Source of the DNA: an uncultured Eubacteriales bacterium
Lineage (GTDB): Bacteria; Bacillota; Clostridia; Peptostreptococcales; Anaerovoracaceae
DNA length: 13,318 nucleotides
Direction: 5' to 3'
Assembly (NCBI GenBank): GCA_902793875.1
Contig: CADBFL010000071.1
Span: 1-13,318 of the forward strand
The number at the start of each line of letters is the position of its first letter. Position 1 is the first letter of the stretch. Made by a program: the position numbers and the translations under genes. The notes beneath the pieces are model-generated. The model ran no database searches and was not told where the DNA came from. It saw only the letters and a program-made list of their open reading frames with translations. Positions 1 to 6,782 of the stretch are shown in pieces.

Positions 1-126
1 GCCCTCTTCATCCACTCTCAGGATGATGAACTGGCCCGGCTTTGCCTTGCGCGCCACCAGCGGAGCTTCGATCTCCAGCTGCGTGACCGTAGGCCTCAGG
101 GCCTTTCTTCTTACTATTTTATACAT
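1..126 (-). CDS. NfnA/SudB-type FAD/NAD-binding oxidoreductase subunit (N-terminal 42 residues)
   Basis: The first 42 codons of a gene that runs off the left edge. The product begins MYKIVRRKAL and continues through PTVTQLEIEAPLVA to KPGQFIILRVDEEG. This is the opening beta-barrel of the ferredoxin-NADP reductase-like subunit found in clostridial NADH-dependent ferredoxin:NADP oxidoreductase (NfnA), also annotated as sulfide dehydrogenase subunit B. In that family the subunit binds FAD and NAD(H) and works with a glutamate-synthase-like partner, which would lie beyond the edge. A GGAGGAAAGAGG ribosome site lies just upstream of the ATG (124-126) and supports this start. The family is recognised from a short N-terminal stretch only, so Nfn cannot be separated from dihydroorotate-dehydrogenase electron-transfer subunits here. 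Confidence 0.8.
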   Translation of the reverse strand, partial: MYKIVRRKALRPTVTQLEIEAPLVARKAKPGQFIILRVDEEG

Positions 127-221
127 CTGAACCTCTTTCCTCCCCGATACAGCCGGCTCCGCCGGCCTTCGTCTCTGCAAATTATTTTTCGCATGTATTA
201 TTGTATCACCCGCCCGCGCGC
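127..221 (-). promoter_or_regulatory. Leader and possible promoter of the NfnA-like gene
   Basis: Short intergenic stretch upstream of the NfnA-like gene. On the minus strand an AT-rich block contains TACAAT, a plausible -10 element. It is followed by a GC-rich hairpin (GCCGG-CTCCG-CCGGC, about 150-165) and then the ribosome site. No convincing -35 box is visible. The hairpin could equally be the remains of a terminator for the CDF gene. Weak call. Confidence 0.3.
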
Positions 222-346
222 TCAACAAGACGGGCTCTGGTCCTCCGGAATATCCGGGATGAATTCCACATAAAGCTGGTCGAATTCGTCCTGAAGCTCC
301 GCCGTGACCCTGCTGCGCAGTTCTTTCAGGTGACCGATATCTATCA
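222..346 (-). pseudogene. Detached C-terminal coding end of the CDF transporter
   Basis: On the minus strand, codons from about 299 down to the TGA at 222-224 encode ELQDEFDQLYVEF followed by IPDIPEDQSPSC. This is what the CDF gene would encode without the 68-bp duplication. The stretch lies after the premature stop (344-346) and has no start or ribosome site of its own, so it is probably untranslated unless the duplication collapses. Confidence 0.75.
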
Positions 347-434
347 TCCGGGTGTCTTCTGTCCCCCCGCCGTGACCCTGCTGCGCAGTTCTTTCAGGTG
401 ACCGATATCTATCATCCGGGTGTCTTCTGTCCCC
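299..434. repeat. Perfect 68-bp tandem duplication at the 3' end of the CDF gene
   Basis: Positions 299-366 and 367-434 are identical across all 68 bases and directly adjacent. Each copy starts CCGCCGTGACCC and ends TGTCTTCTGTCCCC. Because 68 is not a multiple of three, the second copy shifts the reading frame of the minus-strand transporter gene and ends it at 344. The absence of divergence suggests a recent event, a reversible slippage/recombination locus, or an assembly artefact. Confidence 0.95.
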
Positions 435-1225
435 TTCAGATATACTTCTATCCAGGTCTTGCGCCCCGTCTGTATAACATCGGTAAAGGACGCTTCGTAA
501 GGGAATCCCTCAAGAGCGTCGTTCACGACCCTGTGCACCTTGTCCATGACCTCCTCCGGAGGGGAGAACAGCATCATCTGTCTGAATCCCCTGATGAGCT
601 CCTTTACCGGTTCGCCGATGAGGAAGAGTGACATTATTAAGGCCACGCCGGAGTCTATGTACGGGGTCAGCGGTCTGAGGATCGTGTCCCCGAGGAAGAA
701 CTGCGCCAGGAAGGCCGCCGCGACGCCGCAGCTCCCGATTATATCCGTCTTCCACATGTATATTTCGGCGTGGATGGTGGGCGATTCGTATTTCCTGCTC
801 ATGTGGAGCAGAAAGAAATACATTATGATGCTCGCGGCAGCGATGCAGAGCTCGAACACCGCGATCGCGCCGGAGCTGACCTTATGCCCTCCGCTGAGGA
901 TGACGCGCACATTCTCGACCATCATCACGATGGTCAGCGTCAGCAGCGCCATGTACTTTATGATGAGGAAAAGGGATTCGACCTGGGCGTACCCGTACGG
1001 GTGCCTCTCGCTCACCGGGCGGTAGAGCAGCGGAACGAGGACCAGGAAAGGTCCCATCATGATGAGTTCAGCGGAATCAAAAAGCGCGTCCATCAGGACC
1101 GTATGTGAACGGAGGATGAACGCCGCAACAAGCTCCGCGAGCGACAGCACGCAGCTCATCACAAAGGATATGCGCAGTATTCGTTTTTCAAGCTGTTCCC
1201 GTGTCGAATCCATTTTTACAGTCAT
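344..1225 (-). CDS. Cation diffusion facilitator (CDF) family transporter, C-terminus altered by a frameshift
   Basis: A 293-residue membrane protein with about six hydrophobic segments (residues about 17-37, 45-67, 84-104, 119-141, 160-178, 190-204). CDF hallmarks are visible: LMDALFDSAEL (Asp46, Asp50) in helix 2, HPYGYAQVES at 75-84 after it, HAEIYMWKTDIIGS (His152, Asp161) in helix 5 and IDSGVALI (Asp191) in helix 6. The family exports divalent metals such as Zn or Mn by proton antiport and carries a cytosolic C-terminal domain. Here the normal end is lost: after RVTA the frame runs through the duplicated 68 bp into GGQKTPG-stop. Removing one copy restores 25 further codons (ELQDEFDQLYVEF..., stop 222-224), giving 311 residues with the expected C-terminal fold. 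No clear ribosome site is seen at ATG 1223-1225; Met5 (1211-1213) is an alternative start. Metal specificity cannot be told. Confidence 0.88.
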   Translation of the reverse strand: MTVKMDSTREQLEKRILRISFVMSCVLSLAELVAAFILRSHTVLMDALFDSAELIMMGPFLVLVPLLYRPVSERHPYGYAQVESLFLIIKYMALLTLTIVMMVENVRVILSGGHKVSSGAIAVFELCIAAASIIMYFFLLHMSRKYESPTIHAEIYMWKTDIIGSCGVAAAFLAQFFLGDTILRPLTPYIDSGVALIMSLFLIGEPVKELIRGFRQMMLFSPPEEVMDKVHRVVNDALEGFPYEASFTDVIQTGRKTWIEVYLKGTEDTRMIDIGHLKELRSRVTAGGQKTPG

Positions 1226-1346
1226 TGTCTACAGCGGCTGCAAATCACCTGTCTCAGGCCTGAAGCCCTTGTTGATCACCATCTGCCCGCTGTCAGCCAT
1301 TAAAGATCGTCTGGATCTGCTGCCTGCCGCCAGGCGCCCGGGCCGG

Positions 1347-2483
1347 TCAGCGGGTGCTTATCTCCACTCCGTTCACGCTCACGCTCTCTCCCGCAGGCAC
1401 GAGGATGTAGGTCACTCCGTCTATTGTCTTTGTCTTTATCCTCATCGCGGTCTCGGGATCGGTCGTGATCTTCGTCTCCGGAGTCCTGACTTCAAAGGAT
1501 CTCTTCTGTATGAGGTTTCCGAGATCCAGAGATGTTGCCCCGTCAAAACGCTGCTCCGCCGATTCGCCGAATTTCCTTATCTTCTCGTCGGATACTCCCT
1601 TGTCTGAAAGGAAGGCTTCGATGTCCCCGATGTAGACTTCAGCTATCCCGGAAGGATCTTCTTCGCGCAGCTCTTCGGCCCTTGCCGAAAGCTTTCCCTG
1701 AAGCGACGTCACGACATCCAGGCTGCACTCCTTTCCGAGCGTCTCGGAGAGAGTGGCGTTGAAGGTCTCCTTCTGGACGTCCGCAGGCATGGGCGGCTTG
1801 TCTATGGTAAATAAAGATGTGATCAGCTCGCCGTGGTTCACGGCCGTACTCTTCGTATAGTACTGCACCTGATATATGTCTGCGCTGCCCTCATCCAGAG
1901 CCGGGAAAACGAAGCCGATGACCGGCGGGGCAAGAAGGGTCCCCGTCGATATGCCTCTGAACTCCTGCTGCCCCGGCAGGTACTGAAGAGCAGCCTTCGA
2001 TGTCTTTACCGGACAGATCGCGCAGATGAAGTACTCGAACTGATCGTTCGACTCTTCGGACCACTCCTCGTTCTTTACATCCCTGCTTCTGAGGTCATAT
2101 GTGTCCGCCGCGAGTATGATCACGTAGCTGTCGCCGTCCATGTCGATGGATGCCATGATCCTCTGATACAGCAGCTCTCTCATGTTCTCATCCCTGAGCT
2201 GAGAGCTTTTGAGCGCCATGAGGAGCCTGTGCTCATCGCTGTTTTCCACCTTGTCTGAAGGGATCTCCAGCGTTATCTGGTTTCTCCCCGCCTTGCCCGA
2301 CAGCACCTTTTTGAGGACTGCGGCATACATCTCGCGCTCCTCGGACTTCATGTCGAGCACCGGTATCTCCATCGTCGTTACGATCTCTCCGGCGGCATTG
2401 ACGTAGCATCCGTATATGCTCCTGAAATTGTTCAGGGTCGGTTCTATTCTCTTTCTAATCCTTCTTATCTCTTCTGCTCTCAT
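1347..2483 (-). CDS. DUF4317 family protein
   Basis: A 378-residue soluble protein that I recognise as DUF4317, a family of unknown function common in Clostridia. Visible landmarks are IRRIRKRIEPTLNNF near the start, IYGCYVNAAGEIVTT, FEYFICAICPVKTSKAAL mid-protein, GFVFPALDEGSADIYQVQYY, KETFNATLSETLGKECSLDV, and a C-terminus of ITTDPETA...IDGVTYILVPAGESVSVNGVEIS. The length matches the family (about 380-400). The open frame extends upstream to 2831, but that part is the shadow of the DUF3089 gene. The ATG at 2481-2483 gives the family N-terminus and lies 10 bases after that gene's stop. Only a weak AGAG lies near the ATG, with GAGGG about 18 bases upstream, so translation is probably coupled to the preceding ORF. 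Confidence 0.88.
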   Translation of the reverse strand: MRAEEIRRIRKRIEPTLNNFRSIYGCYVNAAGEIVTTMEIPVLDMKSEEREMYAAVLKKVLSGKAGRNQITLEIPSDKVENSDEHRLLMALKSSQLRDENMRELLYQRIMASIDMDGDSYVIILAADTYDLRSRDVKNEEWSEESNDQFEYFICAICPVKTSKAALQYLPGQQEFRGISTGTLLAPPVIGFVFPALDEGSADIYQVQYYTKSTAVNHGELITSLFTIDKPPMPADVQKETFNATLSETLGKECSLDVVTSLQGKLSARAEELREEDPSGIAEVYIGDIEAFLSDKGVSDEKIRKFGESAEQRFDGATSLDLGNLIQKRSFEVRTPETKITTDPETAMRIKTKTIDGVTYILVPAGESVSVNGVEISTR

Positions 2484-2493
2484 CGTTTCTCTG

Positions 2494-2835
2494 TTATCTG
2501 CCCTCTTTGAAGGCCCTGATGCGTTTTGCCGCGTTGTCTTTGATGTTGTTGTAGTAATATGCGTAATCGCTGTCGTGCCTGCCGGCCTGCCGGTAGAACG
2601 GCACGAATACGTTTGCCGAATCCTCGAATACGCTTGCGTGCGCCTCGTATTCACCCGGCAGAAGCTCCAGCATCTCAGGCTCGTCGATAGCCGCGTAGTC
2701 GGCTGCGCCTTCCTCCACACTCGATCTGACATACCCCGTACCGCAGATGTAGATCGCATCGACATCTCTGGTGATCTCCGGGATCCTGTACCAGCGGTCT
2801 TTGCGTGAATAGTCGGTCTTTTTCTCCGCACCCAT
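2494..2835 (-). pseudogene. DUF3089 alpha/beta-hydrolase-like protein, N-terminal fragment
   Basis: A 113-codon ORF with a GAGGT ribosome site just upstream of ATG 2833-2835. It shows the N-terminal signature of DUF3089 (lipase-like alpha/beta hydrolase): DYSRKDRWYRIPEI, DVDAIYICGTGYV, DEPEMLELLPGEYEAHASVF and NVFVPFYRQAG. Full-length members run about 300-400 residues, and the nucleophile motif (GHSQG) should follow soon after the FYRQ segment. Here the frame ends at KEGR-stop just before that point, and the next gene (DUF4317) begins 10 bases later. The catalytic part is therefore absent, not merely frameshifted. The piece is still well placed for translation and may couple to DUF4317. It is most likely a decayed gene, although a small functional stub cannot be excluded. 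Confidence 0.75.
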
Positions 2836-2877
2836 TGTGTTTACCTCGTTTCCTTCGTTCTTATTTTTGCCCTGACC

Positions 2878-2888
2878 ATTTTATCACA
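2878..2888 (-). promoter_or_regulatory. Candidate extended -10 element (TGTGATAAAAT) for the DUF3089/DUF4317 pair
   Basis: On the minus strand TGTGATAAAAT lies about 43 bases before the ATG at 2835, in the 84-bp gap after the rtcB-like gene. It resembles a TGn-type extended -10. The identical 11-mer occurs at a similar distance before the Fic gene. No good -35 is seen. Confidence 0.35.
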
Positions 2889-2919
2889 TAGTACAGGCTG
2901 CAGGGCCGTAGACGATCAC

Positions 2920-4035
2920 TCACAGACCTTTATAACTGTAAACCGGCCGTATGATCTTATCGATCTCCACCGTGTCCCGGATCGCCTGTGCGATAAAGTC
3001 CATTGTTTTATATGCTGCCGGAGCCTCGTCCAGATTGCTGTCCGCCACGGTAGTGGTGTACACCCCCTGCATGGACTTTCTGTACTGCTCCATGGTCAGT
3101 TTTCTCTTCGCATCTGTACGGCTGAAGAGCCGTCCTCCCCCGTGAGGCGCCGAATAATTCCAGTCCGGATCGCCTTTGCCCGTTCCCAGGATACAGCCCT
3201 CACCGGCATTCACGGGGATTATCACCCGCTGGCCCTCATGCGCCGCTATGGCGCCGTGGCGGACGATACCATCGCTTTCATCCGTGCAGTGATGACAGAT
3301 ATCCAGATAGTCTGCGATCTCCCATCCCATTCCGCGGACGATATGGTCGATGATATAGCGCCGGTTGACCCGGCATACGTCCTCGAAGACCTTCATGTCG
3401 TGCAGGTAGTCGTCCCTCTCCCTGCCGTAGAGACAGGTTTCTTCCATGCCGGCCTCCCTTGCGGTCCTGCCTGTCCCGGCCAGGACCATATCGAGGTAAT
3501 GGTTCACCACCGGCCGCGAGAGGCCTCCGAGACCGTTGTGGACCACCAGATACAGCCGGCCGTCATCATCGGAATCCAGCTCTATGAAGTGGTTCCCGCC
3601 GCCCAGAGCGCCCAGGGACACAGGCCATTCATAATGACTGCTGACATGTCCGTAGCAGCGCAGCACACTGAAATCGTATTCGTAAGCCGGTTCGACATAC
3701 CCGTCACCGGCACCGGCCGGGATCTCGTGGCACAGGCTGTCAAGCTTTTGCATATCGACAGGCACGCCGCTTTTAAGATCGAGCCCGGCGCAGGCTACGC
3801 CGCATCCGGAGCCGTACTCCAGCTTAAGGATCACCGGTTCCTGCGACAGCATGGTGAAGCCGGTGAGCGATCCGTCACCGTTGGCGTGGACGTCAGGCAT
3901 GATGCGGATGTGTCTGTCCCTCATCAGCGCGCTGTCGCATATCCGTCTGAGATCCCTTTCCGTGACATCATCGAGGCAGTCTGTAAAACACAGCGCTTCC
4001 GCCTCTCTGCCCCTGATCGTGCTCCTTGCAGGCAT
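2920..4035 (-). CDS. rtcB: RtcB-like RNA ligase, short clostridial form with an altered metal-site motif
   Basis: A 371-residue protein of the RtcB family, which joins RNA 2',3'-cyclic-phosphate or 3'-phosphate ends to 5'-OH ends with GTP and Mn2+. Visible motifs: IRIMPDVH (47-50), GSGCGV with Cys78, LGALGGGNHFIEL with His149, VVHNGLGGLSR with His166, His248/249, GKGDPDWNYSAPHGGGR with His298, and LTMEQYRKSMQGVYTT. The canonical metal motif is D-x-G-C-G; here the Asp position is Gly75 (EYGSGCG), and the usual H-S-G-S-R is HNGLG. Most metal and guanylate ligands remain, so it may be an active variant, a subfamily using Glu73, or a repurposed enzyme. The ATG at 4033-4035 has a strong GGGGAGGAG site, so the open frame continuing upstream to 4398 is not used. 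It is divergent from the PLD-RT gene, 108 bp away. Confidence 0.85.
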   Translation of the reverse strand: MPARSTIRGREAEALCFTDCLDDVTERDLRRICDSALMRDRHIRIMPDVHANGDGSLTGFTMLSQEPVILKLEYGSGCGVACAGLDLKSGVPVDMQKLDSLCHEIPAGAGDGYVEPAYEYDFSVLRCYGHVSSHYEWPVSLGALGGGNHFIELDSDDDGRLYLVVHNGLGGLSRPVVNHYLDMVLAGTGRTAREAGMEETCLYGRERDDYLHDMKVFEDVCRVNRRYIIDHIVRGMGWEIADYLDICHHCTDESDGIVRHGAIAAHEGQRVIIPVNAGEGCILGTGKGDPDWNYSAPHGGGRLFSRTDAKRKLTMEQYRKSMQGVYTTTVADSNLDEAPAAYKTMDFIAQAIRDTVEIDKIIRPVYSYKGL

Positions 4036-4057
4036 ATCAGTCTCCTCCCCGCTTCTG

Positions 4058-4063
4058 ATTGTA
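4058..4063 (-). promoter_or_regulatory. Candidate -10 element for the rtcB-like gene
   Basis: Minus-strand TACAAT preceded by TG and one base (TGTTACAAT), an extended -10 layout, about 22 bases before the ATG at 4035 and just before the GGGGAGGAG site. A TTGGTA at about 19 bases is a poor -35. Confidence 0.4.
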
Positions 4064-4091
4064 ACACTTCCGGCAGCATGATTACCAAGTT

Positions 4092-4121
4092 TTGCAAAGA
4101 AACGGTCCCTGCTGTTATGAT
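4092..4121 (+). promoter_or_regulatory. Candidate sigma-A promoter of the PLD-RT gene
   Basis: TTGCAA (4092-4097), an 18-base spacer, then TATGAT (4116-4121) preceded by TG and one base, which makes an extended -10. Transcription would start near 4128, right at the GAAGGAG ribosome site (4129-4135), so the 5' leader would be very short. It overlaps the divergent rtcB promoter region. Confidence 0.5.
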
Positions 4122-4143
4122 AATCTGCGAAGGAGACATAACT

Positions 4144-6480
4144 ATGAACTACCCTGCCATGCCCGGGCCGCCTGCCGGATATCATCTTGCAGAAGCGGTA
4201 TTTGCCACATATGACCTGGATCTGCCGGTGCTCATACGGCTTCTGGACGGCGAAGACCCGTCGAAGTATACGATCATACGGGGCGGCGGAGAATTCCTGG
4301 ATCTGCCTGAGGATGACCCGCGCCGGGCCGCATGGCATGAACGTATCATCACTGCGGTCTTTCCGGAGGAGGACGGACGCCCCGCCTCTTATGTCCACGG
4401 AAAGTTCCGGCTGCTGTCATACGAAGCGGAAGATCACGGGGCGCAGCGCTACCATCTGACCGTGCACAGCGCGAACCTGTCCGCCTATGACAATCTGGAG
4501 GCCGGCGTCCGTTTTACCGGAGAGGAATCCATGACGCCGCAGCCGAAAACAGAACCCCTGCGGGCATATCTTGACCGCATTTACCGTCTGGCCGGGTCCC
4601 GGCCTGAACAGCTGCGCATCCTGTCGGACCGGCTCCGGACAGTACGTTTTTCTCCGGTCCACGCCGGCGCAGGAGAAATGCTTCCGGGAGAGGATGCTCC
4701 CGAAGGATGGTCTTCCGACGGATCCGCCCGGGACTGGGAGCTGCTGGCTCCGGGCTGCGGATCGGACGGAGATTTTCTGCTCGAGCCCTACGATGAGCTG
4801 CTGGTGATGGCGCCGTTTCTCAGCCGGACCATGCTTCGCCGTATCCTGGCGTCACGCCGGAGCAGCGAAAGCCGTTTTGTTCTGCTGACCCACCCTTCTT
4901 CCATGGCGGACTATCTGTCGCGTTTTTCCTGTAATGATCCCGCGGCTCTCCCGGAAGAACTGGAGCGCATTATCTATATCACTTCAGAAGATTCTCCGGA
5001 CGTCTCCCGCTCCGGAGGAAAAGTCTTCGTCCACGCAAAATTATATCTGCGGCGCTGCGGTTCCCGCTGGGATCTCTGGTGCGGATCCATGAATCCGACG
5101 GATCAGTCGATGCACGGCAATATGGAGATGATGGCGCATCTCACTGATCCTTCCGGCGTCACCTCCATCGAAGGCTTCCTTGCTCCGGTCCTGGGAAAAA
5201 CGGAGGATCAGGTCCGGCTGCAGCTGGAACCGGATCCTGCATCATGCAACGAGTTCCGCGGCGGAGACGGCGGATTTCAGCCCGGCGACTCCCCGGTCTT
5301 CCTGGATGCCGCGCGCAGGCGGACCCGCATGGCCTGCCTGCTTCACATACTGCATTCGAAGTCATACTCCCCGCGCGATGTCCTGCGGCTGATCTGCTAT
5401 TATCTGTCCGGGACCTGCGTGCGTGACCTGATGCTCATGATCCGCGGCGATAAAATGCCCGCAGTACCGGAGCGGCGTATGATCCGGGACAGGGGCAAGG
5501 ACCGCGAGCTCTATCTTCTGCCTCTAGGGGACAGGGCTCTTCTGGGCCTGATCAATTTCGCTCTTCACCGCTTTGACGACAGGTTCAGCGAACAGCTCTA
5601 TTCCCATATCCGCGGGAGGGCCTCCGCCTATGCTCTGAGCGTTATACGCGAGCGGGAGGATTTCAGGGATCTGCACATCTTCAGGACGGATATCAGCCGT
5701 TATGACTACACGATGGACGCCGGCATCCTGTCGGGATGCATACGCGGGTTCTTTCCGGACGACCCCTCCCTCTGCGCGTTTTTTGACCGCATATCATACC
5801 GCCGCCTGTATACGCAGAACGGCGAGACCTTCGATGACGGCCCTGCGGTCCTGACGGGCAGCGCGCTCTGCGGGTTCTGTGAGAACGTTTATCTGAGAGA
5901 ATTCGATTTTCGCATGTCGGAAAAAGCCTCTTTTTACGCCCGCTGCGCGGATGATATCCTGATCGGAGCGAGGACCCGCGAAGAGCTGCTTGAGCTGATC
6001 GAAGAGGTCCGCAGGACGATGGATGAAAAGAAGCTCCGTCTCAGCGAAAAGAAAAGTCTGATCATAGAGCCCGGAGCGGAATTCAGCTATCTCGGCTGGA
6101 AGGTCTGCAACGGAGAGATCGACTTCACGGATGAAGCGCTGTCCCGGCTCGAAAAGATCATCCGCCGGGAAACGATACGCGCTTTGCGCCAGTACAGTCA
6201 GCATGACGTCGATCCTCTCTTCCGCATCCCCCGCGCGATACAGCGCGCCGGGATCGTGAGAGAACGCGCAGGCCTGGATGATTCGTTCCGGATAGTCTCC
6301 CGTACGGACGGACTGAAAAAGATAGATCACATGCTGTGCGATATGATCCGGATCATCGTCACCGGAAAGAAAAGCAACGCCAGATACCGGCTCTCATACG
6401 ATGTTATCAGAAAATGGGGATACCGCAGCCTGGTGGGGGACTACCACCGCCGTATACGCTCCGGCAGATACAATAAATGA
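4144..6480 (+). CDS. PLD/Tdp1-like phosphodiesterase fused to a reverse transcriptase
   Basis: A 778-residue two-part protein. N-terminal half: two HxK...N motifs of the phospholipase D superfamily. Motif 1 is H85-G-K87 with VHSANLS (Asn111); motif 2 is H297-A-K299 with CGSMNPT (Asn317). Neither has the classical Asp after the Lys, so both look like the HKN form of Tdp1-type enzymes. C-terminal half (about 430-700): reverse transcriptase blocks RELYLLPLGDRALLGLINF (RT1-2), IFRTDISRYDYTMD (Asp516, motif A), TGSALCGFCENVYLREFD (motif B, 572-588), YARCADDILIG (CADD 601-604 in place of YADD), then LRLSEKK and EFSYLGWKV (649-652). A helical thumb-like tail ends in KWGYRSLVGDYHRR. The catalytic Asp triad is present. 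No retron VTG motif and no group II endonuclease domain are seen. The ATG at 4144 has a GAAGGAG site 8 bases upstream; the open frame back to 3142 is the antisense shadow of rtcB. Likely role: defence or RNA-templated DNA synthesis (inference). Confidence 0.9.
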   Translation: MNYPAMPGPPAGYHLAEAVFATYDLDLPVLIRLLDGEDPSKYTIIRGGGEFLDLPEDDPRRAAWHERIITAVFPEEDGRPASYVHGKFRLLSYEAEDHGAQRYHLTVHSANLSAYDNLEAGVRFTGEESMTPQPKTEPLRAYLDRIYRLAGSRPEQLRILSDRLRTVRFSPVHAGAGEMLPGEDAPEGWSSDGSARDWELLAPGCGSDGDFLLEPYDELLVMAPFLSRTMLRRILASRRSSESRFVLLTHPSSMADYLSRFSCNDPAALPEELERIIYITSEDSPDVSRSGGKVFVHAKLYLRRCGSRWDLWCGSMNPTDQSMHGNMEMMAHLTDPSGVTSIEGFLAPVLGKTEDQVRLQLEPDPASCNEFRGGDGGFQPGDSPVFLDAARRRTRMACLLHILHSKSYSPRDVLRLICYYLSGTCVRDLMLMIRGDKMPAVPERRMIRDRGKDRELYLLPLGDRALLGLINFALHRFDDRFSEQLYSHIRGRASAYALSVIREREDFRDLHIFRTDISRYDYTMDAGILSGCIRGFFPDDPSLCAFFDRISYRRLYTQNGETFDDGPAVLTGSALCGFCENVYLREFDFRMSEKASFYARCADDILIGARTREELLELIEEVRRTMDEKKLRLSEKKSLIIEPGAEFSYLGWKVCNGEIDFTDEALSRLEKIIRRETIRALRQYSQHDVDPLFRIPRAIQRAGIVRERAGLDDSFRIVSRTDGLKKIDHMLCDMIRIIVTGKKSNARYRLSYDVIRKWGYRSLVGDYHRRIRSGRYNK

Positions 6481-6481
6481 G

Positions 6482-6506
6482 CCGGACAGATCTCACATCT
6501 GTCCGG
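6482..6506 (+). terminator. Perfect 10-bp hairpin between the convergent PLD-RT and peptide genes
   Basis: CCGGACAGAT, a 5-base loop CTCAC, then ATCTGTCCGG, starting 2 bases after the PLD-RT stop. Only a weak T-rich tail (TCCTTTAC) follows. It probably ends the PLD-RT message and may act on the convergent peptide gene too. A processing or 3'-stability role is possible. Confidence 0.65.
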
Positions 6507-6542
6507 TCCTTTACATACAGTTTCCGTTCGCCCGCATTCCGA

Positions 6543-6782
6543 TCAGGAGTCCGTATACGAACCCCACTTCCAGATGACGGTGTAGCCGCCGGCGACCTTA
6601 GCCAGCTCCTCCTCACTGAGATCTTTCGTCTTATCGATCTGCTCCTTGAGTCTGGCCGCTCCTTTATCTGAGATCTCAAAGCCGCTTTCTTTTACGAATG
6701 CGGCGATCTCTTCCGCCGATCCCAGCTTAGCCATCTGTTTTATCATATCCGGCGTGATGTCTTTTAACTGAAGTTTTGCCAT
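6543..6782 (-). CDS. Nif11-like double-glycine leader peptide (putative RiPP/bacteriocin precursor)
   Basis: A 79-residue peptide with GGGAGGG upstream of ATG 6780-6782. The charged helical leader includes ITPDMIKQMAKLGSAEEI and ESGFEISDKGA, and closes with DLSEEELAKVAGG (Gly65-Gly66). This is the typical Nif11/nitrile-hydratase-like leader with a double-glycine site, cleaved in this class by a C39-peptidase ABC exporter. The predicted core is 13 residues, YTVIWKWGSYTDS, rich in aromatic, Ser and Thr residues and with no Cys, so lanthionine or sactipeptide cross-links are not expected. No modification enzyme, protease-transporter or second precursor lies nearby. It may be an orphan precursor served in trans, an unmodified bacteriocin, or a Nif11-derived regulatory peptide. 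It is convergent to PLD-RT. Confidence 0.75.
   Translation of the reverse strand: MAKLQLKDITPDMIKQMAKLGSAEEIAAFVKESGFEISDKGAARLKEQIDKTKDLSEEELAKVAGGYTVIWKWGSYTDS

Noticed and set aside
540..1108. Plus-strand ORFs of 112-182 residues inside the CDF gene
   Set aside because: Antisense shadows of a well-supported membrane transporter.
2484..2831. N-terminal extension of the DUF4317 protein to 494 residues
   Set aside because: The extension is low-complexity Arg/Thr-rich and is an out-of-frame shadow of the recognisable DUF3089 fragment.
3142..4143. Open frame extending the PLD-RT protein upstream by 334 codons (1112 residues in total)
   Set aside because: It is the antisense of the conserved rtcB-like gene, and a perfect ribosome site precedes ATG 4144.
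4036..4398. N-terminal extension of the RtcB-like protein to 492 residues
   Set aside because: It overlaps the PLD-RT start antisense. The strong GGGGAGGAG site and the family N-terminus place the start at 4035.
4144..6480. Retron or group II intron RT
   Set aside because: No VTG motif, no msr-msd upstream in the usual place, and no maturase endonuclease or intron RNA ends seen. The PLD fusion is not typical of either.
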